Origin: Onchocerca volvulus
Taxonomy: Eukaryota > Nematoda > Chromadorea > Rhabditida > Onchocercidae
Reading direction: 5' to 3'
Assembly: GCA_000499405.2 (NCBI GenBank)
Contig: HG738138.1
Span: 14,447,208 to 14,511,207 of the forward strand
DNA length: 64,000 nucleotides
In this document: positions 12,201-25,616 of the stretch, piece after piece
Layout: each line of letters begins with the position of its first letter
Numbering within the stretch: the stretch's first letter is position 1
Notes under the pieces: generated by a model
What the model saw: only the letters and a program-made list of their open reading frames with translations
Database searches by the model: none
What the model was told of the DNA's origin: nothing
Program-made: the position numbers and the translations under genes

Positions 12201-15200
12201 AAAATCAACTGATGGAAAATATTTTGTGCAGCGTCCAATAAATAATAATTGCAGCAATTCAAAAATAAATTCAGGATGAATTTCATTCCTTGAATTAGTT
12301 GTCTCTTGTTTATCAAGGAATCTCACATAATACTCTTGCAGTCTTTCCTTCATTTGTTTATCCATAATATCGCGGTTAAGCATTATTTTGCATTAAATTT
12401 AAGTTAAAAAAAGAATTTTCCATTAAGCACTAAGATGATGAAATAATCAATTTGCTTGGAAAGGCTGGGGAAACTTTTGTTTTCCGGAAATTATTTGAAG
12501 AACTAACTGAATAACATTTCATTAATCAGAACTAGAAAGAAAATGAAGTATGATAATTCATTTCGAAGAATTTTTGCCAAGAAGAGAATTTTAGTTAAGG
12601 AAAAATTTTTCCATTAAGCAATAAAATGATGAAAGAGTCAAGTTGCTTGAAAAATCTGGAAAATTTTTGTCTTCAGAAATTATTTTTATAGTAAAATTTC
12701 GGAAACTAAAAAAAAAATATATCGAAAAATGCAAAATCATCATCAAGAAATAATGCATCGCTTGCACATAGAAAAAAGAATGAAAGCAAACTTTTCTATT
12801 TTCATGAATTACTAATTTGCTGATGGTTAATGATGGGCAGCACAAGAAAATAATATAAAAAGTATAAAACATTGCTTTATTTTTAAAAAAAAAAAAAGAA
12901 CAATCGAAGAAGATATTAACATTAACATATTATTTTATAAATTATCAATTTAAGCACTGCCAAAATTACCATAAGTTTAAGTCAACTCCAAAAATATCTT
13001 AAACACATAATACTATCAGAACAATTTATCATGTTGGTGTGTTATACTGAAGCATTATTTCCGCAATTATGAATTAAACTACTACCGGTCGTACCATAAA
13101 TCTAAAATATCTCCAAAATAAATTAAACTATTAGTGAAAGCAGCATAAGTTTAAAATATCTCTAAATTACTACCAGACAATTTAACAATAATTCCAGATG
13201 AATAATTAAAACTATAATATTAAATGACGGAGAAATTTACAAAAAATGAACTGATAATAAATGAAAAGATTGAAATATTGACTGCTAAGGGTCTTAACAT
13301 GATACTTTTCTATAAAATGAACATCTGTAAATATTTACTGAGTGAAATTGTTGAAATTTCACCTAACAACCATACACATATACATCAAGCATATCTAGTA
13401 CATTTTCTTTCCTTTTTTTTCTTGAACAAAGCAAGATTAATCTGCCTTATTTCTCAAATTAATGTGCTGCTTCCTTCAAATTAATGCCCTTTTTCTGTCA
13501 AACTTCAAATTTCAGTAACTTCTCTCTCTTTCTCTCTCCCTCTCTCCCTCTCTCTCTACAATCTTCACAATGCAAGTGAAGCAATTTGCTTACAAGTTTG
13601 GTCGTAAGAATAAACCCATTAAAAAAAAAAGGAAAAAGAACACGCGAAGAAAAATAAAAAGAAAAATGAGAAAAAAAAAAAAAAAAAGTACCTCGAGTAT
13701 TTTCATAAAATTTGAGACGCTAAAAAAAAAAGTTTAAAACTTTCCTGCAATAATTTGTACAGAAAAAGAAAAAGAAAAAGAAAACAGTAAAAATCAATAA
13801 TTACTGATAAAATTTCTTGAAAACACTAACGAATAATAAATGATCGCAAAATCAACAATATTCTCAAAAAATGAAAAGTAACTGAATATATAATGTGAAC
13901 ACTTCCAATAATGTCATTTAATTATTGATTTCTTATAATTCCTTCCAAATTACAAAAGTTATATTTATGACAAAAATGAAAAAATGAAGAATTGCTTGAA
14001 CTCAGAAATTTCATGAACTTGGAAAATCACCTTGAATTACGATTTCACTGAAAAATCTCCACTGAGTAATATATACATTAGAATAAATTAGACATTATCG
14101 TATGATTTCTTTAAGATGAGCTAATGTCGGAAAAGTCCGGAAAAATTTATGATACACTGATGGTGAAAACAGAACAGACGTATAATAACGATAGATTCTG
14201 GTCAATAATGTTAATATAGTAAGTACCTGATCGAAAGGCAACAATCATCCAGCCAGAAATTGATGACTCAATAAATTTTTCTTTAATTGAAAACTAAATG
14301 AATCGTAATAACAGTATTCGAATAACATTAAAATTGAGCCGAAGCAATCTAAATGATAGAGAAAAGCAATTAATACTTGAAAATTATTTAGAGCGCCAAA
14401 TGCAATAATGTATAATTGATTGCGACAGTCTGAAGAAATAAATTTACGAAATTGTAAAGGCATAAGAAGAAAACGCAAAAAAAAAAAGAAAAAAAAAAAA
14501 AGGAAATGGAGTAGGAAGAAAAACGAAAAGACAAGCATTAACTTTCACGGACATGAAAAGAATTTTAGTAATTTGCTACTGAAACAAAATTTCCAAATAA
14601 AAAATGGAGAAAAAGAAAAAAAGAAGAAAGGAGATAGGCGCTTTTTAAAGATGCGGAAGTTTTTAGAAATAAATTATAGAATTTTGTAAAAATATGGTTG
14701 ATATTCAATAAATCTCCTTTACGAAATATGATTAATATTTGAGAAATCTGATCTATTCCTATCATTTTCTTCCCTTATCTAGAGAACGGAAAAAGTTTCT
14801 TCAGTATACACAAATAAAATTTGAAAAGGTATGCATAATGGTTAGAAAAACTTGAAATTACAATCATTTCGACAATGAGATTGTCGATTATTTGTGTTCA
14901 GCCATATAATCTATGTGAAATAATTCAAGCATAAAATAAGGCCAAGGCTGAAGTTGCAAATACTTAATAACCAAACACCTAAATATTATTCGAAATCATA
15001 GATGTAAAGTACGGAAAACTATTTAATCCGGCTTACAATTTTTCGATATTCTTAAAAGAAAAAGAATAAGCAAGGATAAAGATATAAAAAAAATACTAAA
15101 TCGTACTCAACTCAAAATTTTTCCTATAGAACAAAAGAATTTTCCCAATATATAGTTAACAGTTTCGGAAAAAGCTAAAAATGTTAGGACATGGAAGAAT

Positions 15201-18200
15201 AGTGGAGTGATTAAAAGATTAAAAAATGGTTAAGACATGAAAGTAATATTTCTTGGATAAGATATAGCGGTTTTCCATCCGAAAATATAATCCAGATAAA
15301 AAGTTTCATACTAAAACTGGAAAAAAAAAGAAACCAGACAATTAATATATCAATAAACAAGCCATTCGAAAAAATCTGGAAAAATTGCAAAGCCACATTC
15401 TGAACAAACAAGCGGTTACTAGTCTAAAGAAAATAAAATTCTTGTCATATTTCACAAAAATGTTTAACAAGAAGTAAACTAAACATCAACGATTAAAACA
15501 AATTCATCCAATCATTTTATGAATTCTTTGGCTCCTGATAGTATTACTTCTACAATGTTAACATTTCGCAATTATTAGTAAACAGAATCAAAATGTCATT
15601 ATAAACTGTGAATTTCCATTCCATAGGGAATTGTAAGCAATAAGCATTTATAATATCTCTGTTTATTTAATGATCAAACGTTGGTCATTTCAACAAAGTC
15701 CCGACCAATAAAAGCATATTTCCTCTTTTTAATAGCATGAGTTGCGAATTGAAAAAAAAGTCTAAAGTTCTCTTTCCTAGAGATCGATCAAACAAGTCAA
15801 ACAACAAAAGAAAAACGATCAAAGCTCATGAAGAAAGAGGATAACCATGACTGCTTTAGCCAAAATTAAAGCAGAATAAAAATAAATAATTTATTCCATA
15901 GGTCCTGTTTTTAAAATAGGAAGAAAAAAGAAAATAAAACCGGAAACTAACTTTTACGAAGTCGTGAAATCCTGTCACATCTTAGTGATGCTTCTTTCAC
16001 ATGAGTATAATATTCAAGCAAATAATTCCGCTCATGTTCAAAGAAATCATCAACATCTTTCTATAAAAAGAGACTATAAAATCATAACTCTTCCCATACC
16101 TTCCTTTTCTCATTCTTTCCCATTTATAAGGCATAATCGGATGAGAAGATTTGAGGCATCTTTAAATCCAAACTTCAGCTCACTATAAATTAGTACTATC
16201 ATATGTTAAGAATTTCAGTAGCATACTGAATAATAACATAGTACAAAGATTAGAAATCCATATCATACATTTTGTCCTACCTGCCCTGACAGTAATACTT
16301 CATCGGCAGATTGTGTTAATCGTTTCCAAAACGAACCAACAAGTTCTTTTGTATTTTTTGCGCGAACCGATAGCTAAACAAAAAATGTAACATGATAAAC
16401 CAGTTTAAGAACGTTAGTTTAAAAAATGCACACATACACACATATAAAAAAAAGTTCTATGAACGATTTCTTATCTTTCAAGCGGAATTTATTGTAGAAG
16501 AAATTCACTTACTAACACTCATAACAATTTCAGCCTTCGCGTCTTCATGGTTTGTTCCACTTACTAAGTATTATCGTCATAGCATCAATATAAAATAAAG
16601 CGGATCTTATGTTGTGTCAAATGACAAGAAAATTCTCATTAATTTCTTATTAAATTACAACCTTGAAATTAAGCACTAGAATCCCTTCAAATCTATCAGG
16701 CCGGGAAAAAAATTCTTTGTGCAACAAAAAAAGTCAAATATTTGAACAAAACTTACATCTTGCTCATATTCCAGAAATATCCGGAAATTGGGATCATTTC
16801 TAAAAACCGGATGCGCCGCAAGACGACATAGAAATACTTCATGCATGGCAACAGTCTTCTTGAAGGTCGCAAGATATTCTCTGAAACATTAATAACTGTT
16901 CCTGAAAAATTTTTAAATAATTTATTGTCCTAAAAAGTAACAATCAAATAATCAGCTACGGAAAAAAAAATTCTGTTAACGCTATATTAATTGAACTTAC
17001 TGCTCCAATTCTTGTTTCATTTTCAGAAATTCATCTTTAGTCATTGTTGACTCACTTTCACCCAGTCTTTGAAGCTTTTCACGCGATGCATCGAAATCCG
17101 GTCGGGGTGGTGTCGGGGGAATCTGCAAATAGTTTTCATTGGTCATGGTTAAATAGATTACTAACAATCAAGAAAGCATATTTTCTTTAAAGTATTGCTA
17201 TTATAGCTTCAAATAATTTGACATTAAAACATACAATAAAGCCTGCATATGCTTCGTTTTCCTCTAAACATGTATGCAACCAAATGAATTCCTCATGTTC
17301 TCGGACGACGCTGATTTCATTTTTTGAAAAGTCGGGAAGTGTCGTCTTTGTATGAACTGTATATTTCACCTAAATTATCATTATTTACAAAAAATAAATA
17401 CAGAATATCTGCATATTATTGATCTCACTTCAAATTTTTATTGAATGCTTTAACATCATCGTGATGATGCTACTTTGATGTACAAATAAGTTAATTTTAA
17501 AGACAGGTGAGTTCACATAACTGCGAATTTCAGCAAACAAATAAACAAAGCTGTGAAGGATGTGATCTCATTACATTCTATATTTCATATATAAAATCCT
17601 ATAAATCATTTAAACATTTGATCAATTTTTTTACCTTGAAAAAAAAAATAATAATAAACACTAAACTTTACCTTATCTCTTTCAGAAAGAGCATCTGAAA
17701 TATCAACAATCAGACCGTTATCTTTTGATAGATCAACGTTGATTTCGTCGGTGCGTTGCTATGAAAGAGAAAATTCTTATTTCAATTTTTGTCATTACAA
17801 TTTTATACACAAAGTTTCATATATTTCATAGAAATGCTACCAGAGATTTCATAAGTGATTTTGGATTAAATTAAGAAAAATAACTACTGATTATTGATAA
17901 ATGGACAAATCGGATAAGTGAAACAATTTTTGCTTTAATAGTCCAAAATTATAACTTTCTTTAGTCAAAAAAGATACTGGAAAGTTTTAGTAAATTTATC
18001 TGGCGAACAAATAAAATTCCAGTTCTTCGTTTGTTAAACAAATTAATTATTATTCATCAGCGAGAGTGAATCAAACTTACAGTTTTTTCGTCCAAAACGT
18101 CACCATTTCCCATTAAAATTGAAGTATCACCATTTTTTTCAATTTCATCATTACTGCTTGTTGAGTCTAATGGATTTGTCATCGTTGTTGTTTCACTTAA

Positions 18201-18212
18201 AATTTCGGCCAT
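9214..18212 (-). CDS. snx-6: SNX5/SNX6-type sorting nexin (PX-BAR)
   Basis: Retromer-associated sorting nexin that works with SNX1/2 in endosome-to-Golgi transport. Exons: 18212-18081, 17758-17672, 17369-17235, 17122-17001, 16880-16757, 16373-16281, 16060-15952, 11633-11506, 11184-11107, 10658-10563, 10167-10018, 9261-9214. All phases agree and give 433 aa against about 405 in mammals; the extra length is a Ser/Thr-rich N-terminus. Family blocks seen: [20 protein letters not shown] (start of the PX domain), [50 protein letters not shown], and in the BAR domain [10 protein letters not shown] and [16 protein letters not shown]. Exon 1 begins one nucleotide after an ACAG that could be a trans-splice acceptor. 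Intron 7 is 4.3 kb, much longer than the others. Confidence 0.96.
11753..12383 (-). CDS. Coding-like exon pair inside snx-6 intron 7, unidentified
   Basis: Same strand as snx-6. Exon A (12383-12182) starts at ATG, runs 67 codons ([19 protein letters not shown], then [15 protein letters not shown]) and ends at the strong donor GTAAGT. Exon B (11800 down to 11753) follows a CTTTTAG acceptor, joins in phase and reads [15 protein letters not shown]. Exon B can either run on to a stop near 11654, making a small nested gene, or splice from 11753 to snx-6 exon 8 at 11633 in frame, making a transcript that keeps only the BAR half. The GIGATV stretch loosely recalls a kinase glycine loop or a TFIIS-N motif, but neither identity is supported. 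It could also be a chance open frame. Confidence 0.35.
12412..12690. repeat. Diverged direct duplication, about 85 bp
   Basis: A segment beginning TTTTCCATTAAGCA at about 12416 recurs at about 12607, with similar spacing of GATGATGAAA, TTGCTTG and GAAATTATTT. The two copies are about 190 bp apart within snx-6 intron 7. Confidence 0.65.
13518..13558. repeat. CT-rich microsatellite
   Basis: A run of CTCT/CCCT units in snx-6 intron 7, with no coding potential. Confidence 0.8.
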
Positions 18213-19967
18213 ACTGTTCTTTCTTGCTCCTCACTACCTTCATTAATTAAAAATTCTTTCAGCAAAACTAAGTTTTAATTGTGTAGTCGAACCAAAATTT
18301 AAATTCAAAATTCGAATTCCAACACAAATTCAAAATCATTCCATTAAATTCAACGATATATATGAAAAGGAAAAAAATGGAATTAAAATCACTAAAAATT
18401 CGAACAAAGTAATCGTATAAATTAATCAACGGATGAATTTACAGAAATGGAAAAATTCAATATTAAACAGTAAATTAAATACATATATTTAGAGAATTTG
18501 ATCAAATACGTAAGTTCGGACAAGATAGAAATTAATCTAATTAATTAAGTAAAATAATTCTATCACAAATACCAAATATCCCATTCTATAACCAAAATCC
18601 ACAACCAACATTGACAATTACTGCATCAATTACTAACAACAAATATTTGTTTAGCGCACTGACACTAAGGTACAATATACATACACCATTATTTCTCCGG
18701 AATCTTACCATACTCTGCCACTCTCTCCAGAATCATACTATGTAGTCTCACTCTCGTTCAACGTAAACATTTTCAAGTATGACCATTTTGTAAAACTTCC
18801 CAATTCCTAATTTTTCTCAAATTCGTAGCAATATATCATTCTATGAAAAATAAGTTATGTCATTTATTGAGTTTAAAATGTTTTTTTTCTTTTCATTTTT
18901 GATCTTTGAACTCAATCCTTTAAATTTTATCAATTTTTAAATTTTCTTAAAGTAGCTCAAGCAAAAAAAGAAAATCGGACTGTAAATATACTGTGGTGAC
19001 ATCTTGAAAATATAGATTACTAAATAAGATATTTGAAGTTTTTTCCCTCCCGGAATTAATTTCACGGAACTCATCACGAACTGCCAGTTTTTTGATGCAT
19101 AAATATATTTTCTCCATTAATTCACAACAGTACATATAAGAGCATCTGAAATGTGATGAATTAGTTACACACGTTATTATTATTTTTTAACATAAGACAT
19201 AAATATTTATTTCTTATGTTAAAAAGCATGACGTAAATATGTGATATCCGATCAGGAATTTGTGTACAACATACCTATTTACTAATTTGTGAAGTATATC
19301 TTGACTTCAGTTCATCAAAATCAAACGATATGATGGCTTATTCACATGCCACGTACGTGTCACTACGCAATATCTCGCAATCATGTTCCAATTCCTACTT
19401 CGAATTTTATCAACGTAAATGAAAAATCTAGTAAGATCCGCTACTTCAAAAATACAACATAAGGCGTTGGTATGACAATGGTCTGCGTCATGCACTTGTG
19501 CTACACTGATTTGGTCTGCATAACGATTTCAAATCTTTTTTCAAATTCCGAAAATATTTGAAGTCTCTGTTGGAATAAAATGCGTTATGTAATAGCGTGA
19601 GAAGGAAGCAGTGACGTGATATTTTCGTACATCTTCTTGTATTTCACGCGCCATAATTTTTCATCTCTCGTGTTTTGCATCTTTTCATTTAAAAATTTTC
19701 GTTTATTTTTCATTTTTTTTTTCATTTTACCATTTCTTCATCTTCTTTTCATACGTTTCATGTTTATCTCGTTTTCCCTTATTACTCGCCGATAAAAATA
19801 TATTTGGTTTGATTTTGAAATTCTGAAAATTTTCATTAATTTTTTTGTCTTAAATATAATTCTTGTTACAGTGAAAGGATATCTTCGCGATTTCACGTCG
19901 AAATATCAATGTTTTCTTAATTTCCAGGAATATTATTGTAAGAATACTGAAAACGAATACAACAGCA
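18213..19967. other. Divergent intergenic region snx-6 / Bora
   Basis: 1.75 kb separate the two divergently read genes, so both promoters should lie here. The centre (about 19290-19650) is less AT-rich than its flanks and contains the palindrome CACGTACGTG at about 19350. The 62-codon minus-strand frame there (19307-19495) has no family features. Confidence 0.5.
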
Positions 19968-22900
19968 ATGAATGTAACAGGTGATTCCGATCCAGACTCA
20001 TACGGTAAGCCTAAATTTAATAGCACAATTCTAGGACCGGACGAACGACCTCATATATCGGGAAGTGGAAAAACTGGACAGCATGGTAATTGCTTTCTCT
20101 TCTTTTTTTTTTCTGCGTATTTCTTGAAAATTTTTCTGTAACTCTACTGAAAGATGTAAAATTTTTTTCAGCAAATAGCAAATTTCATTATTTTCCTCTC
20201 CAGTTGTAACTATTTTGATTTAATTTTTGCAGTTAAAATTTTTACTCATATTTCTCTCATGCAAGCATGTTTCATGGCTTGATAAGAAACTTCCTTTGTG
20301 ATTCCATACAAAACACAGGGATAAAATTTAATTTATAGCTTTGAAACTATCTCCGATTCCGAAAGATCGGGTGCAGTTCATGAATTCTAATGGCAGTACA
20401 TTCTCGGAGCAACATTTTCATAATTCCGAGGAGTGTTCAGAGCTGCAAGATTCAAAGGTTCTTTTTGTTCGTTAAAATTTCTTTTTCCAATTATTAAGTC
20501 TATAGTAAATGCTTATTTTGACTGGATGTATAATATAGGGAGAGGAAAGTCAAAAATGCAAGAAAAATTCCCTTGAATTTGACATCTAGTGAATATCATT
20601 AAAAAAAAAAAAAGGGAAGTTAGGATGTCCTCATTTTGAGAACAAATACTTGTAGCTGAAACTATGCCATTATTCATAAAGTGTTGTTTAACCAGCTGAT
20701 AGGTTTGAATGAAAAGTTAGAAATCTAAGTAATTAAATGATGCTTGTATAGATAATTTTGTTTCAAAATAATTATTTGAAAATGAGGCTGTTTTCAGCTC
20801 AAAACGAAGCTTGGAGAAGAGACGCTGTCATCATTTATAGGATGTGATTCCAAATCTGGTGACGCTGATAAAGAAAATGTAGAAATGGAAGTGTTGGAGT
20901 CCAAAATTCTTTCTGAGAGATCAATTCTTCCGAAGTTAGTTAAAATTTATTTAGTTAAATGATATTCCTTGAATGTGAATTTTGACAGAATTTTTAGGAA
21001 TTCGTTAAATTATACCGCATTAATTTAATATTTTTTTAAAGGAGTAATAATACCGCACGTTCTCACATAACAAATCCATTCGATAGTGATATTATGGAAA
21101 GCCTTTCTGCAACCACTTACAGCCCAAATCTTTTTAATAACTCTAAGGTTAATTTTCTGATTTATGTGGTTATTGTTTTAAATCTTATAAACTTTTCAAA
21201 TTTTCCTGAATATGTATGAACATGAAAGCAAAAGTTGTTTTTTTTTCCTTTTTTAAGAGAACTGGCGAATGTGAAACTCCAGAAAAATCCTTTCGTTGGT
21301 CGATTGGCCAAATAGCAGATTTTCGTCCGACGACTATCGACGAAACAGAATCAGTATGCCCAACACCGTTAGTTTTAATTCGTTTTGCTTTTCATACAGC
21401 TTTATTTTTTTCGACAAACATAATTTAACGATTTTTTTTTTTTTTTTTCAGGGATCCAGCTGATGAAATCCAAATTCATAGTGCCATTGACAAATTTTGG
21501 GCATCTCAAAAATATGTGTTGCCATCTCCTCAATTTGTACGCCTTTTTACAGTTAACTTATAAAAGTTTGCTCTGTATTTTCAGCATTAGAAGTAACTGA
21601 TGAAGTGCAGATCAGTAGATGGCATCAAATTTTATCTCATTTGAGTGCACGGAGCTTTCTTTAAGGAGCTGATGGAATGATTTAGATAAGAATCTTGGCG
21701 CTTTTACTAAATAAAAGAAGTCATTTTTAGGAAAAATGTGATCGTATTTTCACATCTTATTGGTTTATATAAGGAGAATTATGATTTTGATTAGCTTATA
21801 TACCTATCTAACAAGATCTTTATTTCAGATGAAAGGGTCGATTAAATCAGAACAAATGGATAGCCCAAGCTTGATACTGAAGGCAGGGGCTTTGATATGT
21901 CGAATTCATTTTTTACACAAAATATATTTACTGAAGAATCTTATAAATATCTCAGTATAATCATTCTATGCATAACAAGATTTTTCTTTTATGTCGAAAT
22001 GTAAGATAAATAACTTTTTGCACTTGTTTTAGATTGATTTTGCTTTGTATACTTTTTAGTTGTTAAAGATTTCCACTAAATGTTGGAATTTTTGCAGTTG
22101 CAAGAATCTCCATTAACGCTTTCAGTTCCAAAAACTCGGCCTATTGAATCGCAAAGATCTGTCGAAATACAGACCATGTTTACATTCCCTCCAAATCTTG
22201 ATTTAATAGGACTTCTAGGTTTGTTTCTTGTATGAGAAATAATATCATGATTGTTCGAAAATAAACATAAGAATATTTTACTTTTCTAAAACTATTTTAT
22301 CACTTGGCTTTTTCCATTATTTTCCATTTCTAAATCTGTCACAAGTTGTTGATTACATATAATATATTGAAACGAAACGACAAAAATATAGGAGCGAAGT
22401 AATATAGCAATATCATTATTTTTTTACTTTATATTTAAGATTATTTTTACGTTAAATCATCTCATTCAATATATAGCGTCAATTCATTTATTGAATTTAA
22501 CATTCGTTTAAAGAGCCTAAAGTAGGGCTCTTTTAAGGTAATTGCTTCCAGTATGAGGAAGGTGAAGTGGCTGTTTTTGAAGCGAACTTATCGCTGAATA
22601 CATTGCGCCGCAAACTTTTTCTTAATTCACTGTCTTCCCAAGCAAACATCGTGGATGAAAGTGAATGTTCGGTAGCGATGGATACTGATGACGATTATGA
22701 TGGACATGAACCATTCAGTCATGATCGTCCTGCATGGTACCACTCGGTAAGCTTGTTAAATATGTATATTTTGTGCTTCAAGAATTAGTGTTACAGCTTA
22801 ATATTCATATTTCCACCCATTTTATATCAGAAACAAAATTTAATATTGTATAATCATTGGAATGAGTCTTATATAACGGCGATACTTCTTGACATTTAAC

Positions 22901-23064
22901 GTTTTTTCTTTTTTTTTCTTTCCTTTTTTAAATCCTTTTTGTTATAGAATGATGATATCATATCAACAAGAAGAGTTTCATTTGATGATGTTAGAGATCC
23001 AAATGAAGAGGCTGAAATCAACAGCCGTTTGCTTTCTCCAGGCATTTCACCAATAAAAAAGTAG
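19968..23064 (+). CDS. spat-1: Bora / SPAT-1 orthologue, Aurora A and PLK1 activator
   Basis: Bora binds Aurora A and lets it phosphorylate PLK1 to drive mitotic entry. Exons: 19968-20085, 20339-20457, 20798-20934, 21042-21147, 21258-21367, 21452-21536, 21829-21882, 22098-22218, 22538-22746, 22948-23064; phases agree and give 391 aa, shorter than vertebrate Bora (about 560). Conserved blocks in order: NPF followed by TYSPNLF (S152, matching the first CDK site), TPEKSFRWSIGQIADF (the FRW Aurora-binding core, W174), LPSPQF (S222, matching human S112), the EIQTMFTFPPNLDLIGLL helix, and LRRKLF. The short exon 21829-21882 needs a GC donor (AAG then GCAGGG). Exon 22538 is taken at TTTTAAG because this gives LLGNCF, aligning with the vertebrate ILGDYF. 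A possible trans-splice acceptor lies at 19927. Confidence 0.93.
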
Positions 23065-25616
23065 AGTTTTATGGATCTTTGAATAAATTTGAAGTCATAG
23101 ATTTCTATGAATGGGAATAACAAAATAATTTTTTTTTTTTTAACAGGCTGCTTAGGGTGATTTGCTGACAGACTGGAAAAATTATATAATTTTCTTTCGA
23201 AATCCAACCGGTTGTTTTTGCTATAATCTAATATTGTACCGATGTCAAAGATTTTTTTCTTTGTATGTGTGTGCAATATATTCTTTAATTGTTGTATTAT
23301 TGCTCACATTATTGATATTCTCTTGTGGAATAAACATTTTTCGGAAAAAACCGGAATTTTAGCATAAATATATTCAAATAATCAAAGTGTATTGTAGAAA
23401 TTTTCTTAAATGACTAATCAGTGCAATGAATATAAATGAATGTTACGATGTGACATCTAATTCTCATCTTTGTCTCTGATTACTAAGCTGCATTTTCAAT
23501 AGTAAAATACCAAAAACTAATTCACATGCAAATGGTTCCGGTCATAACCTAGCTTATGTACAATGATGGGAATATGGTAAAGAGACGCTTACTGTAAAAA
23601 GGATTGCTATCGGTTGGAGAAAAAGAATTTTTCGCCGCAAACTAAATTCGATGATCGAAGAGCAGTATTCTTCAATTCAATTCTATCATCCATTCTTCAT
23701 AAGCAATACCGCAACGGATATCCCTACTGTCAACCAAAAAAAAACATTCTATATTTCGTCTTTCGAATGATTATCAGATCAACTATCTTTAACTTACTAG
23801 ATATCGACAAACCCTTCATCAAAGAATAAAATGTTTCCAATTATGGCTGTGATAGCTAATTAAGGAAAATGTTTTCACAACATTCGAATAAATGATATCT
23901 TTCGTATATTCTAAAAATTATTAAAGTCACTGTTTGTTCCCTAAAAAAAAGGAAAGATGAGAGCAAAAGATTTACCTTAAACGACTAAAATCCAAATGGA
24001 TTTAGTACATATATTATTTTATCATGACGTGAAATTACATGCCAAATATAGATTACTTGGAAGGAGGTTTAACATAAGTTGATAATTACTGGATCTTTTT
24101 ACAAATGAACCTAATTTGTGTTTCATCAGTAGAAAAATTGAGTGGGAATAATAATGTTAATAATTAAAATTAGAGAGACAATACTGCACGAACCGGTACT
24201 TTTGCTAGATAATAGGATAAAACATCAAGATTGCATCAACTATTAGCTAGGAAGAAAATGAAATGATATCTGTGAAAAAATAATCTGCTCTTGTAGAATT
24301 TTCCGAGATCAAAAGAAAGATTAAGATTTGGATGCAATGATAAATATGCATTTATTAAATTTTACTTGTTGAAATACAAATAATCTTAACATGAATTATC
24401 AGATAATTTGATAGAGATTTACAGTTCTCGCATAAATTATTGGTATCGAAGAAGAGAAAAAAACTCTTGCATATCAATTTTACGTAGATTAGATCGACTG
24501 ATCGGTATACCATTATAATTTCAAAGATTGCAGTATAATGAGAAACTAAAATTAAGTCAAAACCAATGCTGTAAATGGGGAAACAATTAAACCGTAATAG
24601 CTACAAATTGAAATTCTGCATGATAATCCAATAAAAACATCCAGACAAACGGATATTAAATTTGGGTATGATCAATTTTATACATCTTAAATTCGTGATT
24701 ATCAAATAGAATACTTGTATTTCGATGATGCCGCCAACTTTTTCGGTAGCAACAACTTCATACATCTTTCATTTCCTTAATATTTTTGCAATAACTCTTC
24801 TAGTTTCACATTAACCCGTACTAACATTCACGATTACCAGCTTGAAATAATTTAGAGGAATTTCTGAATTGGAACAAACAACGCTAATATATGTGTATTA
24901 ATGCTTATACAACTTTTCAAACGAAAAGACAGAGAAGGAAATTAAATGGAGAAAAAAATATGAGCAGTACGAGATATAAAGTTTCCACTTCTATAAAATT
25001 AAATTATTTCCATTGCAGTTAAACTAACTTTGGAATTACAATTGAGGAAAATAGCGATGAATAGAGAGCTTAACAATGAATATGGGAAAAATTTTACAGT
25101 CTTCAAATCTATGTAGAAATCATATGTTCTTTATCATTCTGTGATATCTCGTACTGCAATCATATAAAATTTCTTATCACAACATCATAAAACAAGAAAC
25201 GTATTATCACCGGGGAAAATTAAAGTTTCAAAAAATCACTTTTCAAATCCCAGTATTCTTCAATATAAGAAGAAAGAAGAAAACAAAAAATGAAGAGAAC
25301 TAAGCGACCTACTACTGTGTTCTTTCAATTTTAGTGTTTAAATTATTTAATAATGAAGATGAAATGAGAAAGAAGCTTTAAAAGTAATTGCAGGTTTCCA
25401 AAATCTTAAGAAAATTGAATTTTAAAGATGGCTAAACTATTGGCATTTTGAAACAGAAAAAAAAGAAAGTTATGAAAAGATCGTAGAGATAAGCATACCA
25501 CATTGCTAAAAATTGTTTAAACAGATTATGATACAGACTGATCAACCAGTTGATAACAGAATAAGTGTCAATCCTTCTTTAACAAAACCCGCTTCCAGAA
25601 GACTAGATATGTTAAC
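23065..25616. other. Intergenic region between convergent Bora and wdr-20
   Basis: AT-rich sequence without a credible gene. Possible polyadenylation signals for Bora follow its stop (for example AATAAA-like sequence near 23080). The 71-codon plus-strand frame at 23614-23829 has no recognisable features. Confidence 0.55.

Noticed and set aside
14245..14765. Overlapping frames rich in Phe, Leu, Lys
   Set aside because: Low-complexity intron sequence of snx-6 with poly(A) runs.
19307..19495. 62-codon minus-strand frame in the divergent promoter region
   Set aside because: No family features, no splice continuation, and composition explained by the higher GC content of the promoter region.
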